Shown here piece by piece: positions 25,215-36,987 of a DNA stretch of 64,000 bases (positions are counted from its first letter, which is position 1; each line of letters begins with the position of its first letter). Made by a program: the position numbers and the translations under genes. The DNA is taken from the NCBI RefSeq assembly GCF_030553055.1, contig NZ_CP130713.1:1302001-1366000 (forward strand). Reading direction: 5' to 3'. Source of the stretch: Streptomyces sp. XD-27. Lineage in GTDB: Bacteria > Actinomycetota > Actinomycetes > Streptomycetales > Streptomycetaceae. Below the pieces are notes generated by a model. That model did no database searches and had not been told where the DNA came from. It saw only the letters and a list, made by a program, of their open reading frames with translations.

Positions 25215-28200
25215 CGCCGCTCCAGGAGGTCGAGCACGTCGGCGTCGAGGTGGCCGCCCAGGGTGCGCAGCAGGCCGAGCAGTTCGGCGGCGAGACCGTC
25301 GACGTCCACCCCGGCCCGGTGGGCGAGCACGCCCGTCCAGCCGTCGCCGTCCGGCATGACCGTCAGGGTCACCGGGTGGTGGGTGGCCTCGCGGAAGCGG
25401 GTCTCGACGACCGTGAGCCCGGGGGTGGGTTCGCGGAGACGGTCCGGGTCGACCGGATAGTTCTCGAACACCACGAGGCTGTCGAACAGCCTCGCCCGCC
25501 CGGTCAGCCGCTCCAGGTCGGTGAGGGCGACGTGGTGGTGCTCGACCAGTGTCCGCTGCCGGGCCTGCAGGTCGGCGAGCGTCTCGGCGAGCGTGCCGTC
25601 GAGCCGTGCCCGTACGGGCACGGTGTTGGCCAGCAGACCGATGATCTCCTCGACCCCCTCCAGCTCCGGCGGACGGCAGGCGACCATGGCGCCGAAGCAG
25701 ACGTCGGCGCGGCCGGAGCGCCGTGCCAGCAGCACGGCCCAGGCGCCCTGCACCAGCGTGTTGAGCGTCAGGCCGCGCCGGGCGGCGAGGTCGGTGAGGT
25801 CGGCGACGAGGGCCGCGTCGAACTCGATGAGCTCGGGCTCCTGCCAGGCCGGGCCGGGTTCGGCGGCGGCCACCAGGTAGTCGCCCTCGGGCAGGCCGTC
25901 CAGCTCGGCGGCCCAGGCGCCGAGATCGGGCTCATGGTCGGCGCGCCAGCGCAGGTAGTCGGCGAACGGCACCGGTGCGGGCAGGTCCAGCTCCCGGCCC
26001 TGGACGCGTGCGGTGTAGAGGACGAACAGCTCGGTGAGGATGCGCGGGGCCGACCAGCCGTCGGAGAGCACGTGATGGCTGGTCAGGACCAGGTCGGCGC
26101 GCTCGGGGCCGCAGCGGATCACGGTCAGGCGGAGGAGCGGGCCTTCGGCGAGGTCGAACGGCTCGGCCAGGTCGGCCGCCATCACCTCATCGGCGGGCCC
26201 GTCGGACACCCGGAAGTCCGGCCGGGGCTCCTTGGGGATCACCGCCAGGTCGGCGGGGAACACCGCGCCCAGATTCGGGTGGCGGGCCAGCAGGTCCGCA
26301 CCCGCGGCCCGCAGGGCCTCGATGTCGAGCGGACCGGCGAGCGAGAACGTCGACTGCACCGTGTACGGGTCGGGGCGCTCGGTGCGCGAGTGCCGCAGCA
26401 TCACCTCCTGGAGCGGGGTGAGCGGCTGCACCTCGGCGACCGGGCGATCGCGGTCGAGCGCCCTGATCTCCGGTGCGGCGGCGGTGTTCAGGGCCGCGGT
26501 CCGCAGGTGCTCGGCCAGGTCCTCGATCTCGGCGGGGGTGAACAGCGCGGACGGCCAGGTGATCCGGATCCCGAGTGCGTCGTCGCGTACCAGGGCGTTG
26601 ACCATCAGGCTGTGCGGCAGGGGCAGTTCGTCGGTGCCGCCGGAGCCGAGCGGGTCGGCGTCCGGGGCCGGCTGCCACGGCGTCTCGTCGGTCGGGGCGC
26701 CGGGGAACTGACCGAGGTAGTTCCAGGCGACCTCCGGCTCCACGGGGTCCAGCAGACCCGCCGCGGTGAGGATGCCGTAGCCGAGGCCGTCGCCCTGGGC
26801 GCGCAGCCGCTCCCTAACTGCCCGTACGTCGTCGCCCGCGTCGAGCCGTACGGGGTGGACGGCGGTGAACCAGCCGACGGTCTGGGACAGGTCGACCTGC
26901 GTCGGGCGGCCGTGGCTCTCCAGCGCGACCAGCAGCTCCGGCGTTCCGCGCCAGGCCCCTATCGCCTGGGCAAGTGCCGTGAGCAGCACGGCGTCCGGGG
27001 TGGTGCGGTAGGCGGCGGGCAGGGTCGTGATCAGGGCGCGGGTCGCGTCGGCGTCGAGCCAGATCTCGTGGTGCGCCGCGGTGGCCGCGGTGTCCCGGGC
27101 GGGGTCGAGCGGCCGGGTGAGCGCCGGGGTGGCGGTCATCCGCTGCCAGTGCGGCAGTTCGGCCCGCCGGTCGGCGTCGCGCAGCGAACGCGCCCAGCCG
27201 AGGAACGACTGGCCGTGCCGGGCCAGCGCTCCACCGGAGTAGGCGTGTTCCACATCGTCGAGCAGGACGCGCCAGGACACGCCGTCGACGACCAGGTGGT
27301 GGGCGATCAGGACGAGCCTGCCCGGACGGTCGGGCCCGGCGTCCACCCACACCGCGCGCAGCAGCGGACCGGTGCGCGGGTCCATCGACGCGCGGGCCGC
27401 GGCGACGTGGGAGGCGATCAGGTCGCGCAGGCCGTCCGTCGCCTGTACGCGGGTCAGCACCTCGGCGCCGGTCACGGCGCCGACCGGCGTGACGCGCAGA
27501 GCGTCGTCGACCAGGTGGGCCCGCAGCGCGTCGTGCCGGGCCAGGAGCGCGTCGAGCACGGCCCGCCAGGTCGTCTCGTCGCCGCCCGGCGGGACACAGA
27601 TCTCCACCCACTGGCAGAACCCGTCCGCGGCGGACCCGGCGCGGCGCAGCAGGTCCCGCATGATCGGGGTCAGCGGCGCGTCCCCGGTCGCGGGTGCCGT
27701 ATCGCCGTCCAGGGCGCGGGCGCGCGCCGCGATGCCGGCGACCGTCTCTCCTTCGAACACGTCCCGCGCGGTCAGGCCGAGGCCTTGGCGCCGGGCCCGT
27801 GAGACCACTTGCAGCGACACGATGCTGTCGCCGCCGATGGCGAAGAAGTCGTCGTCGGGGCCGATGTCGTCGGTGCCCAGGACGTCCTGGAACACGCCGA
27901 GCAGAACCGCCTCGGCCTCGGTCGCGGGCTCGCGGCGCGCGGCGGCCGCGGTCTCGGGGGCGGGCAGAGCGGCGGGGTCGAGCTTGCCGCCGGGGGTCAG
28001 CGGCAGCCGGTCGATCTCCACGAACGCCGTCGGCACCATATGGTCGGGCAGCTCGCCGGCCAGGTACTCGCGCACCTGCGCGATGTCCAGGTCGGCGCCG
28101 TCGGTCGGGATGACGTAGCCGACGAGCCGGTCCTCGCGCACGATGACCGCGCTGGCGCGGACGTCGGGGTGGCGGGTCAGCGTGGACTCGATCTCGCCCA

Positions 28201-31200
28201 GCTCGACCCGGAAGCCGCGGATCTTGACCTGGTGGTCGACGCGGCCGAGGAACACCAGCTGCCCGTCGGGCCGCCACCGCACGAGGTCACCCGTGCGGTA
28301 CATCCTCCCTCCTTGCCCTCCCTCGGGCAGGAGGGGCCCATCCGGCGCGCCGAACGGGTCGGCGACGAAGCGCTCGGACGTCAGCCCGGGGCGGCCGAGG
28401 TAGCCGCGGGCCACGCTGGGCCCGCCGAGGTAGAGCTCACCCGTGACGCCGACGCCGACGGGCTGGAGCCCGCCGTCCAGGACGTAGGCCCGGACGTTGG
28501 GGTCGGGGCGGCCGATCGGCAGCGGCCCGGCGTCGTCCGGGTCGTAGTGCCAGGTCACGGAGTTGATGGTGACCTCGGTGGGCCCGTAGGCGTTGAACAG
28601 CGCCTTGCGCCCCCTCCCCAGCGGTGGGCCAGCGCGGGGTCGAGCCGCTCGGCGCCGACCATGAAGAACACGTCGGGGTCGACGGTGCGGTCGTCGGGCA
28701 TCGCGGCCAGGAACGACGGCAGCAGGTTGACGCCGGTCACGCGGTGCTCGGCGATGTAGTCGATCAGTTCGTCGCCGGGGACGCGCACCTCCTCGGGTGC
28801 GATCACGGACGTGCCGCCGGACAGCAGCGGCACCATGGTCTGCCAGAACGCGACGTCGAAGCTGGTCGAGGCGAAGTGCAGGTACCGGTCGTGCTCGGTG
28901 ATCCCGACGACCTCCTCTTGGAGGGCGATCAGGTCGGGTACGCCGCGGTGGGTGATGCCGACGCCCTTGGGCCGCCCGGTGGTGCCGGAGGTGTAGATGA
29001 CGTACGCGAGGGCGTCGTCGGTGAGCTTCGCGCGCGCCTCGACCGGGTCGGTGTCCGGTGCGGACGCGAGCGTGGCCGGGTCGTCGAGCCGCAGGACCGG
29101 GATCCCGCATTCGGCGGGCAGTTCGGCGCCGGTCGTCACGGCGGCAGCCGGGGCGCTGTCGTCGAGCATGTACGCCAGCCGGTCCCGTGGGTAGCTCGCG
29201 TCCATCGGTACGTACACCGCGCCCGCCTTGGCCACGCCGAACAGTGCCACGGTCATCTCGACGTCACGTCCGAGCAGGACCGCGACGGGGTCCTGGGGCC
29301 GTACCCCGCGCTCGATCAGCGCGTGGGCCACGCGGTTGGCCTGCCGGTCGAGCTCGGCGTAGCTGAGGCTGCGGTCGCGGCAGACCAGGGCCTCGGCGTC
29401 GGGCTTGTGGCGCACCCAGGCGGCGAACTCGTCCAGCCAGTGGCCGCGGGCCTTGGCGGGGACGACCTCGGTGCCGGTACGCAGCATCCGCTCCCGCTCG
29501 TCGGGAGCGAGTGCGGGCAGCCGGATCGCGGGCCGTGCCGGGTCGTCGACGATCTCCCGCAGGAGGTTGTGCAGCCAGCGGCCGTAGTCGCGTACGGTCG
29601 CCTCGGCGAAGGCGTGCGGCTGGTAGCCGAGGCCGATCGTGATCTCGTCGTCGGGAATCACGATCACGGTCAGCGCGTAGTGCGTGGCGTCGGTGATGTC
29701 CACCCCGGCCAGGTCGAGCCCGGGGGCGAGCGGAGTACGCTTCCGGCTGGACAGCGGGAAGTTCTCCATCACCAGCATCGTGTCGAACAGCTCACCGACG
29801 CCCATCGCCCGCTGGATCTCGGGCAGACCGACGTGGTGGTGCTCGGTCAGGGCGACGCTCTCGGCGTGCACGTGCGCCATCAGATCCCGCGCGGTCTGGT
29901 CCTGGGTGTGCCGAACGCGCACCGGGATCGTGGTGCCGAGCTGGCCGATCATCGACTCCACGCCGTCGACTTCGGCGGGCCGCCCGGACACCGGGCAGCC
30001 GAACACCACGTCACGGCGTCCGGTGAGCCTGCCCAGCAGCAGGCCCCACGCCGTCTGGAGCACCGTGGTCAGGGTGACGCCCTGCTCGCGGGCGAAGGCG
30101 CGCAGCCGGTCGCTGAACGCGCGGCCCAGCCCGACGGTCACGCGGCCGGGCCGCTCGACGCCGGTCCCGGTGCTCGCGGGGGCAAGGCGCGTCGCGTCGT
30201 CGACGCCGGCAAGGGCGTCCCGCCACGCGGCCAGCGACGCCTCACGGTCCCGGCCCGCCAGCCGGCGGAAGTACTCCGACAGCGGAGGGGCGGCGGGAGC
30301 GGCGGGGCCGCCGCCCAGCTCGGCGTAGATGGCGAGCAGGGTGCGGCCGACCAGCGGCATCGACCAACCGTCCAGCAGGGCGTGGTGGTTGGTGATCACC
30401 AGCTTGTGCTCGTCGGGGCCGATACGGGACAGCAGGAAGCGGATCAGGGGCGGGTTCGCCGGGTCGAACGGCCGCTCCAGCTCCTCGCGGGCGGCCTCCT
30501 CGAACCGGTCGTCCTGGCGCCAGTCCAGAGCGACGTCGGCGGGGATCACCTGCACGACCTCGTCCCCGGCCGTGCCCAGGTACACGCGCAGCGCGGAATG
30601 GCGCCGCAGCAGTTCGCGCGCGGCCTCGGCCATCCGGTCCGGGTCCAGCTCGCCGACGAGGGTCGTCACGGCCTGGACGACGTACACGTCGGTGTCCTGG
30701 TCGTCGCGGACCAGGGTGTGGAAGGAGAGCCCGACCTGGAGCGGGGTCGCGGGCAGGACGTCGGCGATGCGGCCCGTGCGTTCGAGGGCGTCGATCGCAC
30801 TCTGGTCGAGGTCGACCAGCGGCAGGTCCGACGGGGTGAGTCCGCCGGTGGTGTGGCGCGCGTGCTCGGCCAGCGCTTCCAGGGCCTCGGCCCAGGCGGT
30901 CTGCAGGGCCGCCACGACGTCGGTGCCGAGCACCAGCGTCGCGGCCGTCCACTCGACGGCGAGCTGCGGGGCGCCTTCCTCGTGGACGAAGCAGTTGAGG
31001 GCGAGGACCTGTTCGAGGGCCTTGGCGTCGGGCTCGACGACCGAGAAGGCGTCGCGCTCCGGCAGGCGCCAGCCCGCAGCGGGCAGCGCGGCGAACCGGC
31101 CCAGGTAGTTCAGGAGTACGTCCGGCGGAGGGGCCGACGTGAACTCGGCGTCGACCGCCGGGTCGAGGGAGCGCAGTACGCCGTAGCCGATGCCGCCGTC

Positions 31201-34200
31201 GGGGACGCCGCGCCGCGCCTCCTTGGCCGCGCGCAGCACCCGCCCCACGTCGCCGACGGCGGGTACGCGCACCGGGTACTCGCTGGTGAACCAGCCGACC
31301 GTGCGAGCCAGGTCGAGGTGTTCGCGGCCGTGGCCCTCCATCGCGACGGTCGTCGCGTCGCCGCTCACGCCCCACTCCCGCAGGGCGAGCACGAGCGCGG
31401 CGAGCAGCACCTCGTCGACGCCGGCGCGGTAGGCGGCGGGCAGGGTGGTCAGCAGCGCCTCGGTGACCTCGGGCGAGGCCACGGTGACCGACCGGTGGGC
31501 GGTGGACACGGTGTCCCGCGTCTGGTCGAGGGGGCGGGCGCCCAGGCGGGACGCGGAGTCGAGCGCGGCCCGCCAGTAGGGGAGTTCGTCCTGTCGCGCG
31601 CCGGAAACACCCTGCTCGGCGAGGAGCAGCGCGTGCCGCCGCCAGGACGCGCCGACGGGGTCGAGCGTGCCGCCGGTGCAGGCGGTGTGCAGGTCGGGCA
31701 GCAGGACACGCCAGGAGACGCCGTCCATGGCGAGGTGGTGGACGACGACGACCAGCCGGTCCGGGGTGCCGTCGCCGGTCCTCACCAGGGTGGCACGCAG
31801 CAAGTCGCCCGCGCGCGGGTCGAGTTCACCGGCGAGGCGCTCGGCCAGCGCGGTCACCTCCTCGCCGTGCACCTCGTTGACGACGGCGCGCACCGAACCG
31901 CGGGGCAGCACCTCCAGGCCGTCGCCCGCGCGCAGCCGCAGCGCGTCGTGGTGGTCGAGCACGGCCTGGACGCCCATGGCCAGGTCGTCGTGGGCGAGTT
32001 CGTCGACGCGCAGCGCGGTCCACTGCGCGTATCCGGCGACGGTGTCCACGTCCGGGTGCGGGTCGAGCAGGGCGCGCACGATCGGCGGCGCGGGCACGGG
32101 CCCGGTCGGGTCGTCGATGGGCTGGGCGGTGTCCTCCACCACTTCGGCGGAGGCGGCCAGAGCGGCGAAGCTGCGGCGCGCCAGCAGATCCCGTGGCCGC
32201 AGCTCGACGCCCATCGCCCGCAGTCTGCTGCTGATGGTGATCGCGGTGATGCTGTCCCCACCGAGAGCGAAGAAGTCGTCGTCCACACCGACCCGCTCGA
32301 CCTCGAACGCCTCGGCGAGGACCGCACACAGCAGCTTCTCCCGCTCGGTGCTTGCCTCTCGACCGCCGCCGGAGGTGGCGGGCGCGGGCAGGGCGGCGCG
32401 GTCGAGCTTGCCGTTGGAGGTGACCGGCAGTTCATCGAGGACCACGACCGCCGCGGGCACCATGTGCTCGGGCAGCCGCTCGGCCAGGTGGGCGCGGACC
32501 GCGTCCCCGGTGACGGAGGGGGACACGACGTAGCCGATCAGCCGGCCCGAACGCACCGTGGCGGCCGCCGCCGTGACCCCGGGCACCGCGCCGAGCGCGG
32601 CCTCCACCTCGCCGGTCTCCACCCGGTGGCCGCGGATCTTGACCTGCCCGTCGCCCCGGCCCAGGTACTCCAGGCCCCGGCCGGGCACCCACCGGGCCAG
32701 GTCGCCCGTGCGGTACATGCGCTCGCCCGGCGCGCCGAACGGGTCGGCGACGAAGCGCTCGGCGGTCGCCCCGGGCGCGCCGAGGTAGCCGCGGGCCAGA
32801 TGCGGCCCGGCCAGGTACAGCTCGCCCGCCGTGCCGTGCGGCACCGGCTGCATGGCGTTGTCGAGTACGAGGACCCGGGTGCCCGCGAGCGGGTGGCCGA
32901 TCGTCGGCTCGTCGCCGTCGATCCGAGCGGTGGTGCTGTCCACGGTCGCCTCGGTCGGCCCGTACATGTTGCGCGCGGTGATCCCCGACTCGGCGACCCG
33001 CCGCCACAGCGCGGGCGGGGTGGCTTCCCCGCCGAGGACGAGCAGCGTCGGCCGCCGGTCCAGCAGGCCGCCGTCGACCAGTGGCGCGGCCATCGACGGC
33101 GTGGTGTCCACGATGTCGATGCCGTCGCGGGCGTACGCGGAGAGCAGGGCGTCGGCGTCGCGGGTGGTCTCGGTGTCGTAGACGTGCAGTTCGTGCCCGC
33201 ACAGCAGCCACACCAGGTGGTCGAACGCGGAGTCGAAGGCGAACGAGTAGGTGTGGGCGGCGCGCAGCCGCCTGCCCGCGGCCCGCTCGGCCTCCGCGAC
33301 GACCGTCGACCGCTGGTGGTGCAGCAGCCCCGCCAGGCCGCCGACCCGGCCGAGCACGCCCTTGGGGCGTCCGGTCGACCCGGAGGTGTGGATCACGTAG
33401 GCGAGGTGCTCGGGGTGCCGGGGCGCGGCCAGTTCATCGGCCGTCAGCGGTGCGCCGGACAGACCGGCGGCCTCGACGAGCAGGGTGTTCCACGGCAGCC
33501 CGTCGACCGCGCCGGCGGTCAGCACGAGCGCGGGGCGGGTGTCGTCGATCAGCTCGCGCAGCCGCTCGGGCGGGTGGGTGGCGTCCAGGGGCAGGAACGC
33601 GGCGCCCGCGTCCAGCACCGCCAGCAGGGCGACGACCGAGTCGGCCGAGCGCGGCAGCGCCAGTGCCACGATGTCGTCAGGCCCGATCCCGCGGGCCCGC
33701 AGCGCACGGGCCAGCCGGTGCACCCGGCCCGCCAGGTCCGTGGCGGACAACCGGTCCTCGCCGCACACCAGGGCGGTGTGCCCGGGATCGGCGGCGACCA
33801 TCGCGTCGAAGGCGGTCGGCACGTCCAGCGGCGTGCCGGGCAGGGCGGGCGGCGCCCAGTCCGCGAGGAGCCGCTCCACGTCGTCGGCCAGGGGTATCTG
33901 TCCCACGGGCAGGCCGTCGGTGAGCCCGGCCAGCAGGGCCCGCAGCCCGGACAGCTTGCTGTCGACCGCGGCCTGGTCGCCGGTCCTGGCGTCGACTTCG
34001 AAGCCGAGCAGCAGCCCGCCGTCGCGGGTCGGCAGGACGCTCAGACCCATGTCCTCCGGCGGACCGCCCGCGACGTTGCGCATCACCCCGGTGGCCCCGG
34101 AGAAGTCGATCGCCAGGTCGAATGCCTTGAGGTTGATCCCGCGTCCGTGCAGCAGCGCGCCCGCGCCGGGCACGCCGAGGTCCCGCGGCAGGTCCTCTCC

Positions 34201-35208
34201 CCGGTACCGCTGGTGGTCGCGCATCTCGCGCATGGCGGAGGCGACCCGCCTGCTCAGCTCCCCGAGCCTGTCCCCGCCGCGGACGGTCACCCGCAGCGGC
34301 AGCACGTTGACCGCCATGGCGGGGGTGCGCAGCTCGGTCGAGCCCGCCCGGCACATCAGCGGCAGCGCGAACACCACGTCGGTGCGGCCCAGCATGCGGT
34401 GCAGGAAGGCGGCGTAGCCGGCGATCAGGGCTTCGCCCCAGGTGACGCCCTCCTGGTCGGCGAACTCGCGCAGCCGGGCCGTCTCGTCGGGCGTGACGAC
34501 GGCGCGGGTCGTCAGGGTGCGGTCGGGCGGCCCCGCGGCGGCGTCGACATCCCCGAGGTCGGGCAGCGGAGTGAACCGGTCGACCCAGTACGCGCGGTCC
34601 TCGGCGAACCGGTCGCTGTCCCGGTAGGCCCGGTCGGCGGCGACGAGGGCGGCGAAGGCGCCGAAGGTCGACTTCGGCGGCTCGGTCCCGCGTACCAGGG
34701 CGGTGTAGCGGGCGGCGGTGCGGCGGGCGAGCATCGCGGCGGTGTAGCCGTCGAAGACCAGGTGGTGGCCGAGCTGGGTGTACCAGACCTCGCGGTCGGA
34801 CAGCCGGATGACGGTGCGCGCGTACAGGGGCCGGTCCACCATCCCCCGGCACTCCGCGGCCACCCGCACCCGCTCGGCGTCGACGAGCGCGCCCGCCGCG
34901 GCGACGGGATCGGCCTCGCCGCTGACGTCGACCACCCGGGGCGGCTCGACCGGCTCGTCGCCGACCGCCTGGCGCGGCCCCTCCGGGGTGTCGTACACCC
35001 GCAGCCGCAGGGTCTCGGCCTCCTCGGTGGTCGCCCGCACCGCTTCGACCAGCGCGTCCACGTCGACCGGCTCGCCGCCGGATATCTCCACCACGTCGCC
35101 GACCAGGTAGTACGGCGAGTCCGGCTCGAGGCGCTGCGCGTTCCAGATGCCCAACTGGGCGCTGGTCAGGGCGAGCGGTCCGTCCGGGGACACGCTTGGG
35201 GTGCTCAA
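25211..35208 (-). CDS. NRPS, C-A-T-E-C-A-T-E-C, frameshifted in the second A domain
   Basis: The corrected protein is ~3332 residues. Order: C1 ~10-445 (HHLVFDG at 148-154), A1 ~459-945, T1 with Ser986 (GGDS), E1 ~1035-1480 (HHLAMDG), C2 ~1480-1905 (HHALLDG), A2 ~1925-2420, T2 with Ser2462, E2 ~2500-2930 (HHLVVDG), C3 ~2925-3332 (HHVLSDG). There is no thioesterase, reductase or third A-T pair; C3 is last. C1 presumably takes dihydroxybenzoate from the free aryl carrier. By hand alignment to GrsA the pocket residues are D-S-D-D-V-G-M-V-D for A1 (acidic, suggesting a basic amino acid) and D-V-W-N-F-V-A-I-N for A2 (not assigned). Both residues should be epimerised. One base is missing in the C runs at 28610-28619, splitting the frame inside A2 just before NAYGPTE. 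The start is TTG with GGAG upstream. No mbtH gene is in this operon. Confidence 0.9.
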
Positions 35209-35209
35209 C

Positions 35210-35995
35210 TCACTCTCCTTGCAGGGTGGGGACGACCATCGGCGTGTCCGTCACCGGGTCGGGGATGATGACGCTCGGCAGGTCGAAGACGTCCTTGATC
35301 AGCCCGGCGTCCACGATGTCCGTGGGGTCTCCCTCGGCGACCACCCGGCCGTCCTTCATGGCGACCAGATGGTCGGCGAACCGGCAGGCCTGGTTGATGT
35401 CGTGCAGGACGGCGATGACCGTGCGGCCCTGGTCGCGCAACCTGGCCAGCAGGCCGAGCAGTTGGTACTGGTGGGTGATGTCCAGGAACGACGTCGGTTC
35501 GTCGAGCAGCAGGTAGGGCGTCTCCTGGGCGAGCACCATGGCCATCCACACCCGCTGCCGCTGTCCGCCGGACAGCTCCTGCACCGGCCGGTCCGCCAGC
35601 TCGGTGACACCCGCGGCGGCCATCGCGTCGGTGACGGCCTTCTCGTCCTCCTTCGACCACAGGGCGAGGAGCGACTGGTACGGGAATCGTCCCCGGCCCA
35701 CGAGTTGACGGACCTTGATGTCGTCGGGGGCCTGCGGGTCCTGCGGCAGGAAGCCGAGCTGCTTGGCCAGGGCCTTGGCCGGGTAGCCGCCGACCTCGCG
35801 GCCGTCGAGCTCCACGTGCCCGCTGTCGGGGCGCAGCAGCCGGACGAACGCGCGCAACAGGGTTGACTTCCCACAGCCGTTGGGCCCCACGATGGCGGTG
35901 AACGCGCCGTCGGGGACGTCGAGGCTCAGCCGTGTGGACACCACCCGGTCTCCGTAGCGCAGGGTGATCTCCCGCGCGGTCAGGCGTGCGGTCAC
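35210..35995 (-). CDS. FepC/FecE-type ferric-siderophore ABC ATPase
   Basis: The 261-residue ATPase has Walker A VGPNGCGKST, the signature LSGGQRQRVW, Walker B YLLLDEPTSFLD and the switch histidine in AVLHDINQA. It is the family energising FecCD-type importers. The GTG start overlaps the permease stop (GTGA) and follows GGAGGTGAGGCGAGC. The NRPS start lies immediately after its stop. It should import the ferric form of the siderophore made by this operon. Confidence 0.95.
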   Translation of the reverse strand: MTARLTAREITLRYGDRVVSTRLSLDVPDGAFTAIVGPNGCGKSTLLRAFVRLLRPDSGHVELDGREVGGYPAKALAKQLGFLPQDPQAPDDIKVRQLVGRGRFPYQSLLALWSKEDEKAVTDAMAAAGVTELADRPVQELSGGQRQRVWMAMVLAQETPYLLLDEPTSFLDITHQYQLLGLLARLRDQGRTVIAVLHDINQACRFADHLVAMKDGRVVAEGDPTDIVDAGLIKDVFDLPSVIIPDPVTDTPMVVPTLQGE

Positions 35996-36987
35996 GCTCG
36001 CCTCACCTCCTTGGTCAGCAGCCAGATCAGGTAGCAACCGCCGATCGCGGTGCTCACCACGCCCACCGGCAGCGCGACGGGCGCCAGCAGCATCTGGGCG
36101 AGCAGATCGGCGCCTTGGAGCAGCACCGCCCCGGTCAGCGCGGCCGGAAGCAGCGGCACTCCGGCCGCGCCCGCGAGCCTGCGGCCGATCTGGGGGGCGG
36201 CCAGGGCGATGAACGCGATCGGCCCGGCGACCGCGGTCACCGTGGCCGTGCAGCCGACGCCGACCAGCACCATCAGCAGCCGCAGCCGGTCGAGCCCGAC
36301 CCCGGTGGTCACCGCGATCGCGTCGCCGAGCGCGGCCTGGTGCATGGCGTGCGCCCGCGTGGCCATCAGGGTCAGCAGCACGGCGATCACCGAGAACGGA
36401 ATCCCCAGATCGTCCCAGCCCACGCCGTTGAGTGAGCCCGCGCTCCAGCCGACCGCGGCGATCGCCACCTCCAGCTCGGCGCGCAGCACGATCCACGAGT
36501 TGATCGCGGTCACCATCGCGTTGACCGCGATGCCGATCACCACCAGCCGCAGCCCGGAGAAGCCCCGGTCGAACGACAGCAGGTAGATCACGGCCGCGAC
36601 GACCAGTCCGCCGATCACCGAGCCGGCGGCCAGTTGCGCGGACGTGCCCGACAGCACGGTGATGGCGACCAGGGCGCCGGTGTAGGCGCCCGCGTCGAGG
36701 CCGATCACGTCCGGGCTGCCCATCGGGTTGCGCGTGAGGTTCTGGAAGACCGCCCCGGCCACACCGAGCGCGGCGCCGAAGACCAGGGCGGCCAGCACCC
36801 GCGGCAGCCGCCAGTCCCAGATGACCACGGAGGGCTCGGCCCCGGTCAGTACGGCGAACACCTCGCCGGGGGTGGACCAGGACGCGCCGTAGCACAGCCC
36901 GAGCAGGCCCAGGCCCAGCACCAGGGCGACCAGCACCGCGACGAGCACCACCGTGCGGCGTTCGGCCCGCAGTCCGAGCGCGGTCAC
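35992..36987 (-). CDS. FecCD-family siderophore permease
   Basis: The 331-residue protein has about nine or ten membrane helices and the FecCD hallmarks RLPRVLAALVFGAALGVAGA, NPMGSPDVIGL and PIAFIALAAPQIGRRL. It forms the channel of the importer with the second permease. The GTG start overlaps the preceding stop by GTGA. The pair of non-identical permeases is the normal heterodimer of actinobacterial catecholate/hydroxamate uptake systems. Confidence 0.93.
   Translation of the reverse strand: MTALGLRAERRTVVLVAVLVALVLGLGLLGLCYGASWSTPGEVFAVLTGAEPSVVIWDWRLPRVLAALVFGAALGVAGAVFQNLTRNPMGSPDVIGLDAGAYTGALVAITVLSGTSAQLAAGSVIGGLVVAAVIYLLSFDRGFSGLRLVVIGIAVNAMVTAINSWIVLRAELEVAIAAVGWSAGSLNGVGWDDLGIPFSVIAVLLTLMATRAHAMHQAALGDAIAVTTGVGLDRLRLLMVLVGVGCTATVTAVAGPIAFIALAAPQIGRRLAGAAGVPLLPAALTGAVLLQGADLLAQMLLAPVALPVGVVSTAIGGCYLIWLLTKEVRRA

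Noticed and set aside
28624-35268. A 2214-codon open frame on the + strand opposite the NRPS
   Set aside because: It is the antisense shadow of a high-GC gene; the minus strand carries every NRPS motif in order and the + translation has no recognisable domain.
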